From Streptomyces netropsis (lineage in GTDB: Bacteria > Actinomycetota > Actinomycetes > Streptomycetales > Streptomycetaceae), in the NCBI RefSeq assembly GCF_014203545.1, contig NZ_JACHJG010000014.1, forward strand, positions 1-64,000: DNA of 64,000 nt. Reading direction: 5' to 3'. The notes below the pieces were generated by a model. The model worked only from the letters and a program-made list of their open reading frames with translations. It was not told the DNA's origin and did no database searches. The position numbers and the translations under genes were made by a program. Below, one piece after another: positions 15,181 through 24,756 of the stretch; position 1 is the stretch's first letter; every line of letters begins with the position of its first letter.

Positions 15181-17061
15181 TCAGCCGCCGGACGGCCTGC
15201 CCCGGCCGCGCACGACGGAACGGCGGGCCGTGGCACGGCGCCTCGCTTCCGTGATCGCGTCGGGAGTGGCACCCTGCTCCTCGGTGTCCAGCCACGTGCC
15301 GAGCGACGCGATGTCACGGAACCGGAAGAGATCCGACACCCCGACTCGTCTGCCGAACCGCTGACCCATCCGCTTGGCCAGCCGCACCAGCAGCAGCGAG
15401 TTGCCCCCGAGGTCGTAGAACGCGTCGCGCACACCGATGGTCTGCGGCGCACGGTCGAGGATCTCGGCCCAGAGCTCGACCAGGGCCACCTCGGTCGGGG
15501 TACCGGCCGCCTCCACCGCCGTCGGCGCGTCGGGCGTCGGAGGTTCCGGCAGGGCCGCCCGGTCGAGCTTGCCGTTCGGCGACACGGGGAGCGCGGCGAG
15601 GAACACCACCGTCTCGGGGACCATGTAGTCGGGCAGTGCCCCGTTCAGCCGGTCCGTGATACGGGACTGGAGGGCGGAATCCAGCCACGGGCCGCGGTCG
15701 GCGGACTCCCCGCCCCGGCCATCGTGCGGCACGACGTACGCCACCAGCGAGCCCGCGTCCTGCTGCCCGTCGGCCGCGCGCACCGAGACCGCCGCCTCCC
15801 GTACCTCGGGGCAGCCGGACAGCCACGCCTCGGCCTCCTCCAGCTCGATGCGGTACCCGCGTACCTTCACCTGGTGGTCCGCGCGCCCTACGAACTCCAG
15901 TTCGCCACCGGGCACGAACCGGGCGATGTCACCGGTGCGGTACATGCGTTCGCCGACGAGATGCGGATCCGGTACGAAGCGTTCGGCGGTCAGCCGCGGC
16001 CGATTGAGGTAACCCCGGGCCAGGCCCGCGCCGCCGAGGTACAGCTCGCCCGCCTCCCCTTCCGTCAGCGGACGCAGCTTCTCGTCCAGGACGTAGAGCC
16101 GGGCGGTGGACGAGGGCGTGCCGATCGACGGCTCGCCGGGCTCGCCGCGTGCGACGAGCTTGAACGTGCAGAAGACGGTTCCCTCGGTGGGCCCGTACCC
16201 GTTGAAGACCCGCTCCACCTCCGTCCCGTCGTACACCCGGTCCACGAGCCGGCGGCGTACCGTCTCCCCGCCGAGGACCACCGATCGCAGCCCGGGTGGC
16301 ACTCCGCCGGCGTCGAGCAGGCTCGCCATGACGGACGGCACGGTGTTGAGGTGGGTCACCCGGTTCAGATGCGGGCTCTCCGGGAGGTGGACCGCGCTCT
16401 CCAGCAGCACCACGCCGCCGCCCCGGGAGAGCGGGGCGAAGATCTCCATGACCGCCAGGTCGAAGCAGACGGAGCTCACGGCCGCGACACCGCTCAGGTC
16501 GCACTCCGCGAAGATCCGGTCTGCCTCGGACAGCATCGCCGCGCAGCTGCTGTGCCGGATCGGCACTCCCTTGGGCCGGCCCGTCGAACCGGACGTGTAG
16601 ATCAGATAGGCGGAGTCGCCCGGAACGGTGGCGACGGGCCGGTCCGTACCGCCCGGACCGCCTGCGGTCCCGGCGGCGTCGCCGAGCACGAGCACCGTGG
16701 GCCCCTGCGGGCAACGGTCCCGCGACGCGACCGAGGTCAGCAGCAGCCGGGTACCGCTGTCCTCCACCATGAAGCGCAGCCGCTCGTCCGGGTACTTGGG
16801 GTCGAGCGGCAGGTAGCAGGCGCCCGAGCGCAGGATCCCCAGGATGCCGACGAGCAGGCTCGGGGTGCGCTCGACGCAGATGCCGACGGCAACCCCGGCG
16901 CGCGCGCCCTCGGCGACCAGCCGTTCGGCCAGGAGCGCCGACTGCCGGTCGAGTTCTCCGTAGGTCAGCACCCCCGCGTCGGAGAAGACCGCCGGTGCGT
17001 CCGGGGTCTTCGCGGCGTGTTCCAAGAACCTGCCGTGAAGGGTGTCAGCAGTAGGTGTCAC
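15181..17061 (-). CDS. NRPS protein, A-PCP (SalB-like)
   Basis: 626 residues, GTG start overlapping the stop of the megasynthase gene (GTGA). Adenylation domain about 10-530: LTYGELD, YLIYTSGSTGRPKGVP, FDLAVMEIF, NGYGPTEGT, ELYLGGAGLARGYLNRP, MYRTGD and NGKLDRAALP. The PCP follows with DLGGNSLLL, Ser555 carrying phosphopantetheine. Reading the specificity pocket by eye I get roughly D-L-M-N-V-G-G-V-F-K, which matches no common amino acid I remember and suits a bulky non-proteinogenic residue. There is no condensation or thioesterase domain; the C domain is at the end of the upstream protein. In a salinosporamide-like pathway it would load cyclohexenylalanine or a relative, which the P450 then hydroxylates. 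Confidence 0.92.
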   Translation of the reverse strand: MTPTADTLHGRFLEHAAKTPDAPAVFSDAGVLTYGELDRQSALLAERLVAEGARAGVAVGICVERTPSLLVGILGILRSGACYLPLDPKYPDERLRFMVEDSGTRLLLTSVASRDRCPQGPTVLVLGDAAGTAGGPGGTDRPVATVPGDSAYLIYTSGSTGRPKGVPIRHSSCAAMLSEADRIFAECDLSGVAAVSSVCFDLAVMEIFAPLSRGGGVVLLESAVHLPESPHLNRVTHLNTVPSVMASLLDAGGVPPGLRSVVLGGETVRRRLVDRVYDGTEVERVFNGYGPTEGTVFCTFKLVARGEPGEPSIGTPSSTARLYVLDEKLRPLTEGEAGELYLGGAGLARGYLNRPRLTAERFVPDPHLVGERMYRTGDIARFVPGGELEFVGRADHQVKVRGYRIELEEAEAWLSGCPEVREAAVSVRAADGQQDAGSLVAYVVPHDGRGGESADRGPWLDSALQSRITDRLNGALPDYMVPETVVFLAALPVSPNGKLDRAALPEPPTPDAPTAVEAAGTPTEVALVELWAEILDRAPQTIGVRDAFYDLGGNSLLLVRLAKRMGQRFGRRVGVSDLFRFRDIASLGTWLDTEEQGATPDAITEARRRATARRSVVRGRGRPSGG

Positions 17062-20000
17062 AGGTCCGTCTCCTCCGGCCGGTCGTCCACGGGAAGGTGC
17101 TCAAGTGCCAGGTCCGGCTGGTCGATCGCCTGGAAGAGCACGGAGCGGAAGCGCTCCAGCAGCATGGTCACGGTCTCTCTTTCCACAAAGTTCGGCTTGT
17201 ACTGGACCTGGCCGACCACCTCGTCGGAGACATCAGCCATCGTGATCTCCAGGTCGAATTTCGCGATGTCCCGCCGTAGGGGAAGCGGGACGAGCGGCAG
17301 CGCCCCGGAGGGCTTCTCGGGCTCACCGACGCCGTGGAAGAGCGTGTTGGCGTAGGTGAACGCGTCGCCGGAGAGCCAGTTGACGGCGAAGTCGAACCAG
17401 GGTGGACGTCCGTCGGCCCGGGGCGGATTGAGCTCCGACACCAGCAGGTCCAGGGGGTAGTCCATGTGCTTCAACAGGCCGAGCGAGAACGTGTGGACCT
17501 CACCGAGCAGTTGACGGAAACTGCCGGCGCCACTCGGCCGGGCACGTACCAGCACCGTGTTGAGGTAGTATCCCACCGCGGACTCCCGGCCCGCCTCACC
17601 ACGCTGCGCGATGGCCGTGGCGACCACGGTGTCCTCGGTGCCGACCACCCGGTTCAGCGTCGCGAAGAAGCCCGTCAGTACGAGGGTGCTGATCGAAACG
17701 CCCTCCCGCACCGCGAAGGCCTTCAGCCGGCGCGCCTCCTCGGCGCCCCACCGGAACGTCAGGTCCTCCCCCTCGTATCCGACCCCGGGGGGCCGCTGCC
17801 CGGCCGGTGCCACGGCCCCGGCCGACCGCTGCGGCAGGTCGAGGTGGGCCGGAGGCGCGGACAGGCGTTCCGACCACCAGTGCAGCGCCTCTTCGGCCTC
17901 CGCGCCCTGGAGCCACGCACACTCCCAATCGACGAAGTCCGTGTAGGGAGCCACCGGCTCCTGGGGCGCCAGGTCCCCGTGCAACGCCCGCTCGTAGTAC
18001 TCCCGCAGATCGCCTACCACGATGTCCACGGAGGCGGCATCGGCGGCGACATGATGGATGACCAGCAGCAGGTGGTTGTCCTCGGCCCCGCGGGACACCA
18101 GCACCGCCCGGAGGATGGGGCCCTGGTCGAGGTCGAGCGGTCGGTGTCCGTGCTCCACGAGCAGGTCGCGCACCGCCTCGTCGTCGAGCCCCGAGCCGTC
18201 GACCGTCAGGAACTCGTACACCGGCTCCGCCAGGATCAGCTGGTAGGGCCGTCCGCCCGTCTCGACGAAGAGGGTGCGCAGCGCGGGGTGCCGCTCCACC
18301 ACCGCTCGTACGGCCCGCTCCAGGGCCCGCTCGTCCACCACGGCGGGGATGCGCGCGGCGCACATGAGGTTGTAGGCCACGCCGTCGGGCGACAGCTGCT
18401 GCATCAACCAGATCGAGCCCTGCCCGTGCCCGGTGGGCGCCAGCTCGAAGGACCGCTGCTCCAGCGCGGACCGCAGGCTCTCACGCGCGGGCACCGCGTC
18501 GGCCGGAGCGTCCAGCAGCTGCCTCGCGACGAGTTCGTCCAGCAGTTCTTCCGCGTCCTCGTCCGTCAGCTGTGCGACGGCGGATGTCCGGTCGTACGTC
18601 TTCGCCGGCTCCGCCGCATCGTCGCCCGCGGCTGTCCCCTCCCGCCGGTCGACGAGCTCGAGAAGATGATCGAGCAGGTCCCGTACGGTGCGGCCGTCGA
18701 GGAACTCCACCGGCGACACCCGGTGCCCGAAGAGCGTCTGCATCCTGTTGCTCAGGCGGATGGCCAGCATGGAGTCCAGTCCGAAGTCCCGCAACCGGGT
18801 CTGGGGGCCGAACATCCTGGGCGGCACCCCGAGCACCTCGGCGATCTCGCCGAGGATCACGTCCCGCGGCGCCCGGCTCACGTCCGGGTCCGCCGGGGCC
18901 GTGCCGGTCCCGGGCGGCCGCGGCGCCTCGGTGGCGGTGCCGGCCTCGCCCCGGCCGTGCGATGCCGTCCCCGTCCCCAGCCAGTAGCGGTCCTTCTGCC
19001 AGCGGACGAGCGGTGTCTCGACCACCTGCGCGCCGTCCGGGAACAGCGTCGCCGGCGACAGGGGCACGCCGTGCGCGAACAGGGAGGCCGCGGAGCCGAG
19101 CAGGCTGCGGATGTCGCTCTCGCCCCGCCGCAGGGATGCGACCACATGGACGTGGGCTCCATGGGCCAGTGCCGTCTCCTCGACGGCGCCTCGCAAGGTT
19201 CCGTGCGGGCCGATCTCGATGAAGGTGTCGACGCCGCCCTCGACGAGCGCCGCGACCGCCGGGGCGAACCGCACGGGATTGCGGAGGTTGTGCGCCCAGT
19301 AGTCCGCGTCGACACGGGGGTCCACCACACCGTCGAGCGCCGTGGAGTGGAACGGCACCTCGAACGGCCGGGGTGTGACGTCCTCGAGCGCCTCGCGCAG
19401 CGTCGGCAGGATCGGGTCCATCAGCACGCTGTGCCCCGCCCGCTCCACACGGATGGAACGCGTCGGTATCCCCGCGCGCCGCAGATCCTCTTCCAGGGCG
19501 CGGACCGCGTCGGGCGCGCCGGAGACGGCCACGCTGGTGGGACTGTTGTACGCCGCGACGGAAGCGCGTCCCTCGTAGCGGGCGAGGTAGGGGAGGACGT
19601 CGTCCGACAGCTCTACGACGATCATGGCGCCCGGGCCGGACCCGTGCTGGATGAGGTGCGCGCGGGCGACGGCGATCCGGGCCCCGTCCTCCAGCGACAG
19701 CGCGCCGCCCACGCAGGCCGCGGCCACCTCGCCCACGCTGTGCCCGAGGAGCGCCGCGGGCTGCACGCCGAGATCGGTCCACAGCCGCGCCAGCGCGACG
19801 TGGAGCGCGAACAGCACGGGCTGTTGTATGTCCACCGCGTCCAGACGCGACGTCTCCGGTGGCGCCACCAGCTCGTCGATCACCGACCAGCCGGCCACGG
19901 CGCGCACAGCGGTGTCGCAGGCTTCCATCCGCTCCCGGAAGCCGGCGTGCCACGTGAGCAGTTCGCGGCCCATGCGCGGCCACTGCGTCCCGCTCCCGGA

Positions 20001-23000
20001 GAAGACCAACGCGACCCGCCCCCCGCCGCCGCCCTCGGCCGTGCCCCGCACGAGGTCGGTGTGCGGCTCGCCGGCGCTGACCCGCGCGAGCCCGTCGAGG
20101 AGGTCCTGGCGGTCACGTGCCAGGATCGCCACGCGGTGTGGGTGGTGGGTGCGCCGGTCCGCGAGGGTGTAAGCGAGATCGGGAACCCCGAGGCCGGGCT
20201 CGCGCTCGACGTGATTGGACAGTTCGCGGCAGGTGTCGAGCAGGGCTTCCGCCGAGCGGGCGGTCACCGGCACGAGGTGCACCCGCCCCGCCGGCTCGGG
20301 CGTGCGCTCGGCGCGGGCGAACGCCCCCCGCCGGCTCGGCGCGAGATGGCGGCCTCGTACCCCGCAGACGAAGGCGTCGGCGGTGACGGGAAGCCCGGCG
20401 GCGTGCAGCTCGCCCAGTGCACAGAGCAGGCTCCAGCCGTCGTCCGTGCCGCGCTGGAGCGTGGGGAGGCAGCTGACCGGATGCCCCGCGAGGGTCTCGC
20501 GCACCGGCTTCAGCAGCACCGGGTGGGGGCCCAGTTCGATGACGGCGTCGACGCCGTGCTCCGCCATCGCCTCTACGGCACCGGTGAGTTCGCTCCGCCC
20601 TCGGACGTTCTCCACCCAGTAGTCCGGGCCGAGGAGGTCGCCGCCGGCGATCTGCTTCCCGGTGACGGTGGAGATCATGGGAATGCGCGGCTCGACCGGC
20701 TTGATCCCTTCGAGCGCGGCGCGTAACGGGGCCAGTACGGGGTCCACCAGGGGCGAGTGCGACGCGTACCCCATCCGTACCCGGTGACAGCTCACGCCGT
20801 CCGCCGCGAGCCGCTCGGCCAACGCCTGGAGCGCCGCGGTCCCGCCCGAGACCAGCACGGACGTGGGGCTGTTGTGCCCCGCCAGGGTGAGGCCTTCGGC
20901 GGCGACGAGATACGGGGCGAGACGGTCCGCCTCGGCCATGACCACCATCGTGTCTCCGAGGCCCACGGCATGCCGCTGCACGAGCCGCGCGTGGTGCACG
21001 GCCAGCAGGGTCGCGTCCTCGAAGTCGAGGGCCCCGGCGATGTGGGCCGCGGCGAACTCGCCGATGCTCTGGCCGAGCACCAGATCGGGTTCCACGCCCA
21101 GCGAGCGCCAGGCGTCCGCGAGGGCGATCTGGAGGGCGAACAGGAGCGGTTGGACGACCTCCATGTCATCGAGCCGGGAGTGTTCCCCGTCCGCGAGCAG
21201 CTGGTCGACCACGGAGAAGCCCGCCAGCTCCCTGATGCGTGCGTCCGCGCGCATCAGGGACCGGCGGAACGCGGGCATCCCCGCGAGCAGTCGTCTGCCC
21301 ATCCCCAGCCACTGGCCGCCGGTGCCGGAGCACAGGAAAGCCACCCGCGGCTTCCTCGCACCGCTCTCACCCACTGCCAGCCCCGCGTGGGCGCGGTCGG
21401 CGGCGAACGCGTCGAGCTGTGCACGGAGTTCGGTCCGGTTGCGGGCAGCAGCCGCGAGCCGGAACGGGCCCGTACCGCGCGTGTCGAGTGCCTGCCGGCA
21501 CATGGCCGGCAGATCCGTCGTGGCATCGTCCGCCAGCTCGGCGCGGAGTTCGGCGACCCGGTCGGAGAGCGCCTGCGGGGAGTCCTCGGCCAGCAGCAGG
21601 AGCGAGCTCTCCGGGTGGGGGAACTCCTCGGCGACGACGTGGCAGTTGGTGCCGCCGAAGCCGAAGGCACTGACACCCGCCCGGCGCGCGTCCGACCGTC
21701 GTGGCCATGCTGTGGTCCGGTCCTGGACCCGCAGACGGGCCTCGGCGAAGGAGATCTGCGGGTTGGGACTGCTGTAGTGCAGACTGGCCGGGAGAACGCC
21801 GTTGCGCAGGGCGAGGGCCACCTTGACGAGACCGGCGACACCCGCCGCGGGTTCGAGGTGCCCGATGTTCGTCTTCACCGACCCGATCCGCAGGGCGTCC
21901 TCGGGCGCGCGGCCACGGCCCAGCACGGTCCCGAGGGCCTTCGCCTCGATCGGATCTCCCAAGGGGGTGCCGGTGCCGTGGCACTCCACGTAGTCCACCA
22001 GAGACGGTGAGACGCCGGCCCGCCGGTAGGCCGCGCGCAGCAGGGCTTCCTGGGCGCGGGGGTTGGGGGCGGTGAGCCCGTTGCTCAGACCGTCGTTGTT
22101 GACCGCGCTGCCGCGGATGAGGCAGTACACGGGCAGCCCGCGTTCCAGCGCCACCCGCAGCGGCGCGAGGACGACCACGGCCGCCCCCTCGGAGCGCACG
22201 GCGCCGTCGGCGCGCGCGTCGAACGCCTTGATACGGCCGTCGGACGACAGTGCCCCGGTCTGGTTCATGGCCAGAAAATGGTCGGTGAAGAAGCTCAGGT
22301 TCACCCCGCCGGCGAGGGCCAGCTCGCTCTCTCCGGCCCGGATCGCCTGACAGGCGAGGTGCACCGCGACGAGCGAGGCCGAACAGGCCGTGTCGACGGC
22401 CATGCTGGGCCCCTGCAGCCCGAGGACGTAGGAGACACGGTTGGCGATGATGCTGTTGTGCATCCCCGTTGCCGTGTGGGGCCCGATGTCCTGCCGCGAA
22501 CCGCTCTGGTGCGCCATCGCGGCGTAATCACTCCAACTGGAGCCCATGAAGACGCCGGTGTCGCTCCCGACGAGGCCGCCCGGTGGAACACCGGCATCCT
22601 CCAGCGCCTCCCACGCCAACTCCAGCACCAGACGCTGCTGGGGATCCATGGAAACGGCCTCACGCGGTGAGATCCCGAAGAAAAGCGGATCGAACATGTC
22701 GATGTCGTCGAGGTACCCGCCCCAGCGGAACGCGGTCGTCTCACCGTCGGGTCCCAGACGCTCTCGGCGCCGAGGACGCACCGTGTCCACGGCGTCCCGT
22801 CCGTCCACGAGCAGTTGCCAGTACGACGACGGGTCCGCCGCTCCGGGAAGCCTGCACCCGATCCCGACGAGAGCCACCGGCTCCTGCGGACCGTACGTCC
22901 TCGTCGGATGCCGCTCCCCGTCCGCTGCGGAATCGGCGTCGTCGCGAGGGCCTCGGGCAAGGGCAAGGGACAGCCCCTCCAGCGTCGGGTGGTCCCACAG

Positions 23001-23201
23001 CAAGGTGACCGGCACCGGCCTTGCGAGAAATTCCGACAAGGTGGCGACAAGCGCAGTGGACTTCAGCGAGTCCAGCCCGTACCGGTGAAGTGGTGCCCAT
23101 CGGTCCACCTCGCCCCGGGGCACGCCCAGCAAGTCCACGAGCCGAGAAAGAAGGAAATCTCTGATCTCATGGATACTGCGCGGAACGGAATCAGCTGACA
23201 T
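17058..23201 (-). CDS. hybrid PKS-NRPS, ACP-KS-AT-AT-ACP-C (SalA-like)
   Basis: 2047 residues. Domain order: ACP (YGLDSLKS, Ser45); KS about 108-530 with DTACSAS (Cys273), HGTGT (His408) and NIGH (His448); AT-a about 618-915 (GQSIGEF, Ser712; YASH 812-815); AT-b about 1061-1360 (GHSVGEV, Ser1155; RAGH 1254-1257); ACP (FGLDSML, Ser1477); condensation domain about 1585-2040 (IHHVAADA, His1716-1717, Asp1721). AT-a seems to have His where extender ATs have the Arg that binds the free carboxylate, so it may load the starter onto the first ACP. AT-b keeps the Arg and has xAGH, a form seen in ethyl- and alkylmalonyl ATs. No KR, DH, ER or TE is present, so the product is a beta-ketoacyl chain joined to an amino acid on the next protein. 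Two tandem ATs are also known from SalA. Confidence 0.93.
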   Translation of the reverse strand: MSADSVPRSIHEIRDFLLSRLVDLLGVPRGEVDRWAPLHRYGLDSLKSTALVATLSEFLARPVPVTLLWDHPTLEGLSLALARGPRDDADSAADGERHPTRTYGPQEPVALVGIGCRLPGAADPSSYWQLLVDGRDAVDTVRPRRRERLGPDGETTAFRWGGYLDDIDMFDPLFFGISPREAVSMDPQQRLVLELAWEALEDAGVPPGGLVGSDTGVFMGSSWSDYAAMAHQSGSRQDIGPHTATGMHNSIIANRVSYVLGLQGPSMAVDTACSASLVAVHLACQAIRAGESELALAGGVNLSFFTDHFLAMNQTGALSSDGRIKAFDARADGAVRSEGAAVVVLAPLRVALERGLPVYCLIRGSAVNNDGLSNGLTAPNPRAQEALLRAAYRRAGVSPSLVDYVECHGTGTPLGDPIEAKALGTVLGRGRAPEDALRIGSVKTNIGHLEPAAGVAGLVKVALALRNGVLPASLHYSSPNPQISFAEARLRVQDRTTAWPRRSDARRAGVSAFGFGGTNCHVVAEEFPHPESSLLLLAEDSPQALSDRVAELRAELADDATTDLPAMCRQALDTRGTGPFRLAAAARNRTELRAQLDAFAADRAHAGLAVGESGARKPRVAFLCSGTGGQWLGMGRRLLAGMPAFRRSLMRADARIRELAGFSVVDQLLADGEHSRLDDMEVVQPLLFALQIALADAWRSLGVEPDLVLGQSIGEFAAAHIAGALDFEDATLLAVHHARLVQRHAVGLGDTMVVMAEADRLAPYLVAAEGLTLAGHNSPTSVLVSGGTAALQALAERLAADGVSCHRVRMGYASHSPLVDPVLAPLRAALEGIKPVEPRIPMISTVTGKQIAGGDLLGPDYWVENVRGRSELTGAVEAMAEHGVDAVIELGPHPVLLKPVRETLAGHPVSCLPTLQRGTDDGWSLLCALGELHAAGLPVTADAFVCGVRGRHLAPSRRGAFARAERTPEPAGRVHLVPVTARSAEALLDTCRELSNHVEREPGLGVPDLAYTLADRRTHHPHRVAILARDRQDLLDGLARVSAGEPHTDLVRGTAEGGGGGRVALVFSGSGTQWPRMGRELLTWHAGFRERMEACDTAVRAVAGWSVIDELVAPPETSRLDAVDIQQPVLFALHVALARLWTDLGVQPAALLGHSVGEVAAACVGGALSLEDGARIAVARAHLIQHGSGPGAMIVVELSDDVLPYLARYEGRASVAAYNSPTSVAVSGAPDAVRALEEDLRRAGIPTRSIRVERAGHSVLMDPILPTLREALEDVTPRPFEVPFHSTALDGVVDPRVDADYWAHNLRNPVRFAPAVAALVEGGVDTFIEIGPHGTLRGAVEETALAHGAHVHVVASLRRGESDIRSLLGSAASLFAHGVPLSPATLFPDGAQVVETPLVRWQKDRYWLGTGTASHGRGEAGTATEAPRPPGTGTAPADPDVSRAPRDVILGEIAEVLGVPPRMFGPQTRLRDFGLDSMLAIRLSNRMQTLFGHRVSPVEFLDGRTVRDLLDHLLELVDRREGTAAGDDAAEPAKTYDRTSAVAQLTDEDAEELLDELVARQLLDAPADAVPARESLRSALEQRSFELAPTGHGQGSIWLMQQLSPDGVAYNLMCAARIPAVVDERALERAVRAVVERHPALRTLFVETGGRPYQLILAEPVYEFLTVDGSGLDDEAVRDLLVEHGHRPLDLDQGPILRAVLVSRGAEDNHLLLVIHHVAADAASVDIVVGDLREYYERALHGDLAPQEPVAPYTDFVDWECAWLQGAEAEEALHWWSERLSAPPAHLDLPQRSAGAVAPAGQRPPGVGYEGEDLTFRWGAEEARRLKAFAVREGVSISTLVLTGFFATLNRVVGTEDTVVATAIAQRGEAGRESAVGYYLNTVLVRARPSGAGSFRQLLGEVHTFSLGLLKHMDYPLDLLVSELNPPRADGRPPWFDFAVNWLSGDAFTYANTLFHGVGEPEKPSGALPLVPLPLRRDIAKFDLEITMADVSDEVVGQVQYKPNFVERETVTMLLERFRSVLFQAIDQPDLALEHLPVDDRPEETDL

Positions 23202-23541
23202 GTCTCTTCCCTAGTACTTCTCAAGCAACGGAAGGGGGTTGGCCGAGTCGACCGCCATCGCACGGAAACGCTGCTGACCGGCGGAAATGGGCATCTTCCA
23301 CATCGCCCACCCGCAACTATTCGCCAGAGCAAGCCGATCTTCAAACGCACTTTGTCGATGCAGTGGAACACTTCATGTGATGCTCGATCACACAGGTTCG
23401 GGCACAGGCGAAGTCACCAGGTGACAGGGAGACCGTGAACACCGTGGGAAAGCGGGCTCTCGCGGAAAGCGATCTCTTCGAAAGGGACGGCGAGCCGCAG
23501 TCCGGGCAGACGCTCGAGTCCTTTGGTGGATGACTCCGGCA
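23202..23541. promoter_or_regulatory. promoter region of the core biosynthetic operon
   Basis: A non-coding 340-base interval upstream of the megasynthase and downstream of the PhzF-like gene. It contains a 30-base motif (23340-23369) shared with the region in front of the second operon, and a 13-base palindrome GTCACC-A-GGTGAC (23413-23425). It therefore probably carries a separate promoter for the 23201-10359 transcript. Confidence 0.6.
23340..23369 (-). promoter_or_regulatory. 30-bp motif shared by the two cluster promoters
   Basis: This stretch matches 29445-29474 at 25 of 30 positions; the conserved blocks on the plus strand are TTCAA, CGCACTTT, CGATGC and GTGGA. The similarity stops sharply at both ends, as expected for a protein binding site. 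It lies about 140-170 bases upstream of the megasynthase start. A pathway regulator such as the LysR protein at 31902 may bind it. Confidence 0.6.
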
Positions 23542-24435
23542 TCACACGTGAACGGTGCCGCGGACACACGTGACGCTCTCGCCGCCCGTCCACACCTCAC
23601 CGCCGTGAGCCTCCACGGTGAGCACGCCCTGGCGCCCCAGGCAGGCGCCCTGACCCGCCCTGTAGGAGTGTGGGGCAGCGCCGGTGCCGATGAGCCACTG
23701 GGCGATGCCCGCGTGCAGACTTCCGGTCACCGGGTCCTCACGCACACCGGCCGGCTGGGCGAAGGCGCGCACCTCGAACCGCAGGCGTGAACCTTCGGGG
23801 TAAGCGCCGACGACGCCGAGCATCAGATCGCGCATGTGCCACTCGTCCGGATCCAGGGCCAGCACCTCCTCGGCCGCGGCCAGCTGGACGGCGGCCCAGC
23901 CCGGGCCGTTGTCCACCCACTGGTGGGCGATGATCCGCTCCCGGTCGATGCGCAGCCCCCGTGCGATGCGGTCGAGGTGCGCAGGGTCCAAAGGGCCGCC
24001 ACGCCGGAGACCGGGGGCGCGGAAACTCAGGCCGGTGCCGGACCGCCGTACTTCGACCAACCCGATCCCGCACTCCTGCGTGAGTTTCCCCGGCGACTTC
24101 GGGACGCCGCCGGATTCGAGCCACGCGTGGGCGGAGCCGAGTGTGGGATGGCCCGCGAACGGGATCTCCCCGCCCGGTGTGAAGATGCGCAGCCCGTAGT
24201 CGGCCTCGTCGGACGTGGGCGGGACGACGAACGTCGTCTCGGACAGGTTGGTCCATGCCGCGAGCCGGGCCATGTCCTGGTCGGAGACTCCGTCGCCGTC
24301 CAGGACGACCGCGACGGGATTGCCGAGATAGGGCGTCTCGGCGAACACGTCGACCTGCGCGAAGGAACGCATGCGCCGGCCGGACGGCTCAGCCGTGTCC
24401 CTGCGACGGAGGTCGTGCCGCGGCCGCGGGGTCAC
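23542..24435 (-). CDS. PhzF-family isomerase-like protein
   Basis: 297 residues from a GTG at 24435 with GGAGG four bases upstream, overlapping the previous stop; a conventional-looking start MRSFAQVDVF lies 21 codons inside. Family motifs are VDVFAETPYLGNPVAVVLD, NLSETTFVV (the catalytic Glu), FTPGGEIPFAGHPTLGSA and REDPVTGSLHAG. PhzF proteins are diaminopimelate-epimerase-fold enzymes; PhzF itself shifts a double bond in a cyclohexadiene during phenazine synthesis. Being in the operon with a prephenate decarboxylase, it could isomerise a dihydro- or tetrahydro-aromatic intermediate on the way to a cyclohexenyl amino acid. That role is inference. Confidence 0.82.
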   Translation of the reverse strand: MTPRPRHDLRRRDTAEPSGRRMRSFAQVDVFAETPYLGNPVAVVLDGDGVSDQDMARLAAWTNLSETTFVVPPTSDEADYGLRIFTPGGEIPFAGHPTLGSAHAWLESGGVPKSPGKLTQECGIGLVEVRRSGTGLSFRAPGLRRGGPLDPAHLDRIARGLRIDRERIIAHQWVDNGPGWAAVQLAAAEEVLALDPDEWHMRDLMLGVVGAYPEGSRLRFEVRAFAQPAGVREDPVTGSLHAGIAQWLIGTGAAPHSYRAGQGACLGRQGVLTVEAHGGEVWTGGESVTCVRGTVHV

Positions 24436-24719
24436 TCGCCCTCCACCAGGATCAGGTCCATGTGGGTGCCGTCGCGGAGGGGCACGATGGCGCGGTACTC
24501 GGGCGAGGCGTACCAGCGGCGGGCGTGGTCCGCCGTCGGAAACGCCATCACCGAAAGATGTGTGGGCTTCCAGTCGCCCTCCAGCGCCTCGAACTCGCCG
24601 CCACGGATCATGAACCCGCCGCCGAACAGCTCCAGTGTGCGGAGCACTTTCGCGCGGTACTCCGCCATGCGCCGTTCGTCGCCGATGACTCCGACATTGC
24701 CGATCAGTAGTGCCGTCAT
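24432..24719 (-). CDS. DUF1330 protein
   Basis: 95 residues, ATG at 24719, overlapping the PhzF-like start by four bases. It is a small dimeric ferredoxin-like alpha/beta barrel of the DUF1330 family: YRAKVLRTLELFGGGFMIRGG, the typical VMAFPTADHARRWYASPEYR segment and a C-terminal strand DLILVEGE. Members act or are thought to act as small isomerases, cyclases or degradative enzymes, but few are characterised. Its place inside the amino-acid precursor operon suggests that it handles an unstable intermediate there. Confidence 0.8.
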   Translation of the reverse strand: MTALLIGNVGVIGDERRMAEYRAKVLRTLELFGGGFMIRGGEFEALEGDWKPTHLSVMAFPTADHARRWYASPEYRAIVPLRDGTHMDLILVEGE

Positions 24720-24756
24720 GTGAAGGACTCTGCTTCCGGTTGGATCCTGGTGGGTT

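Noticed and set aside
17334..20726. Very long open frame on the plus strand opposite the PKS-NRPS gene
   Set aside because: High-GC genes leave the opposite strand open; its translation is low-complexity, rich in Gly, Arg, Val and Glu, matches no family, and the minus strand encodes complete PKS domains.
23413..23425. GTCACC-A-GGTGAC palindrome as the main pathway operator
   Set aside because: No second copy was found at the other operon or at the LysR gene, so it is mentioned only as part of the promoter region.
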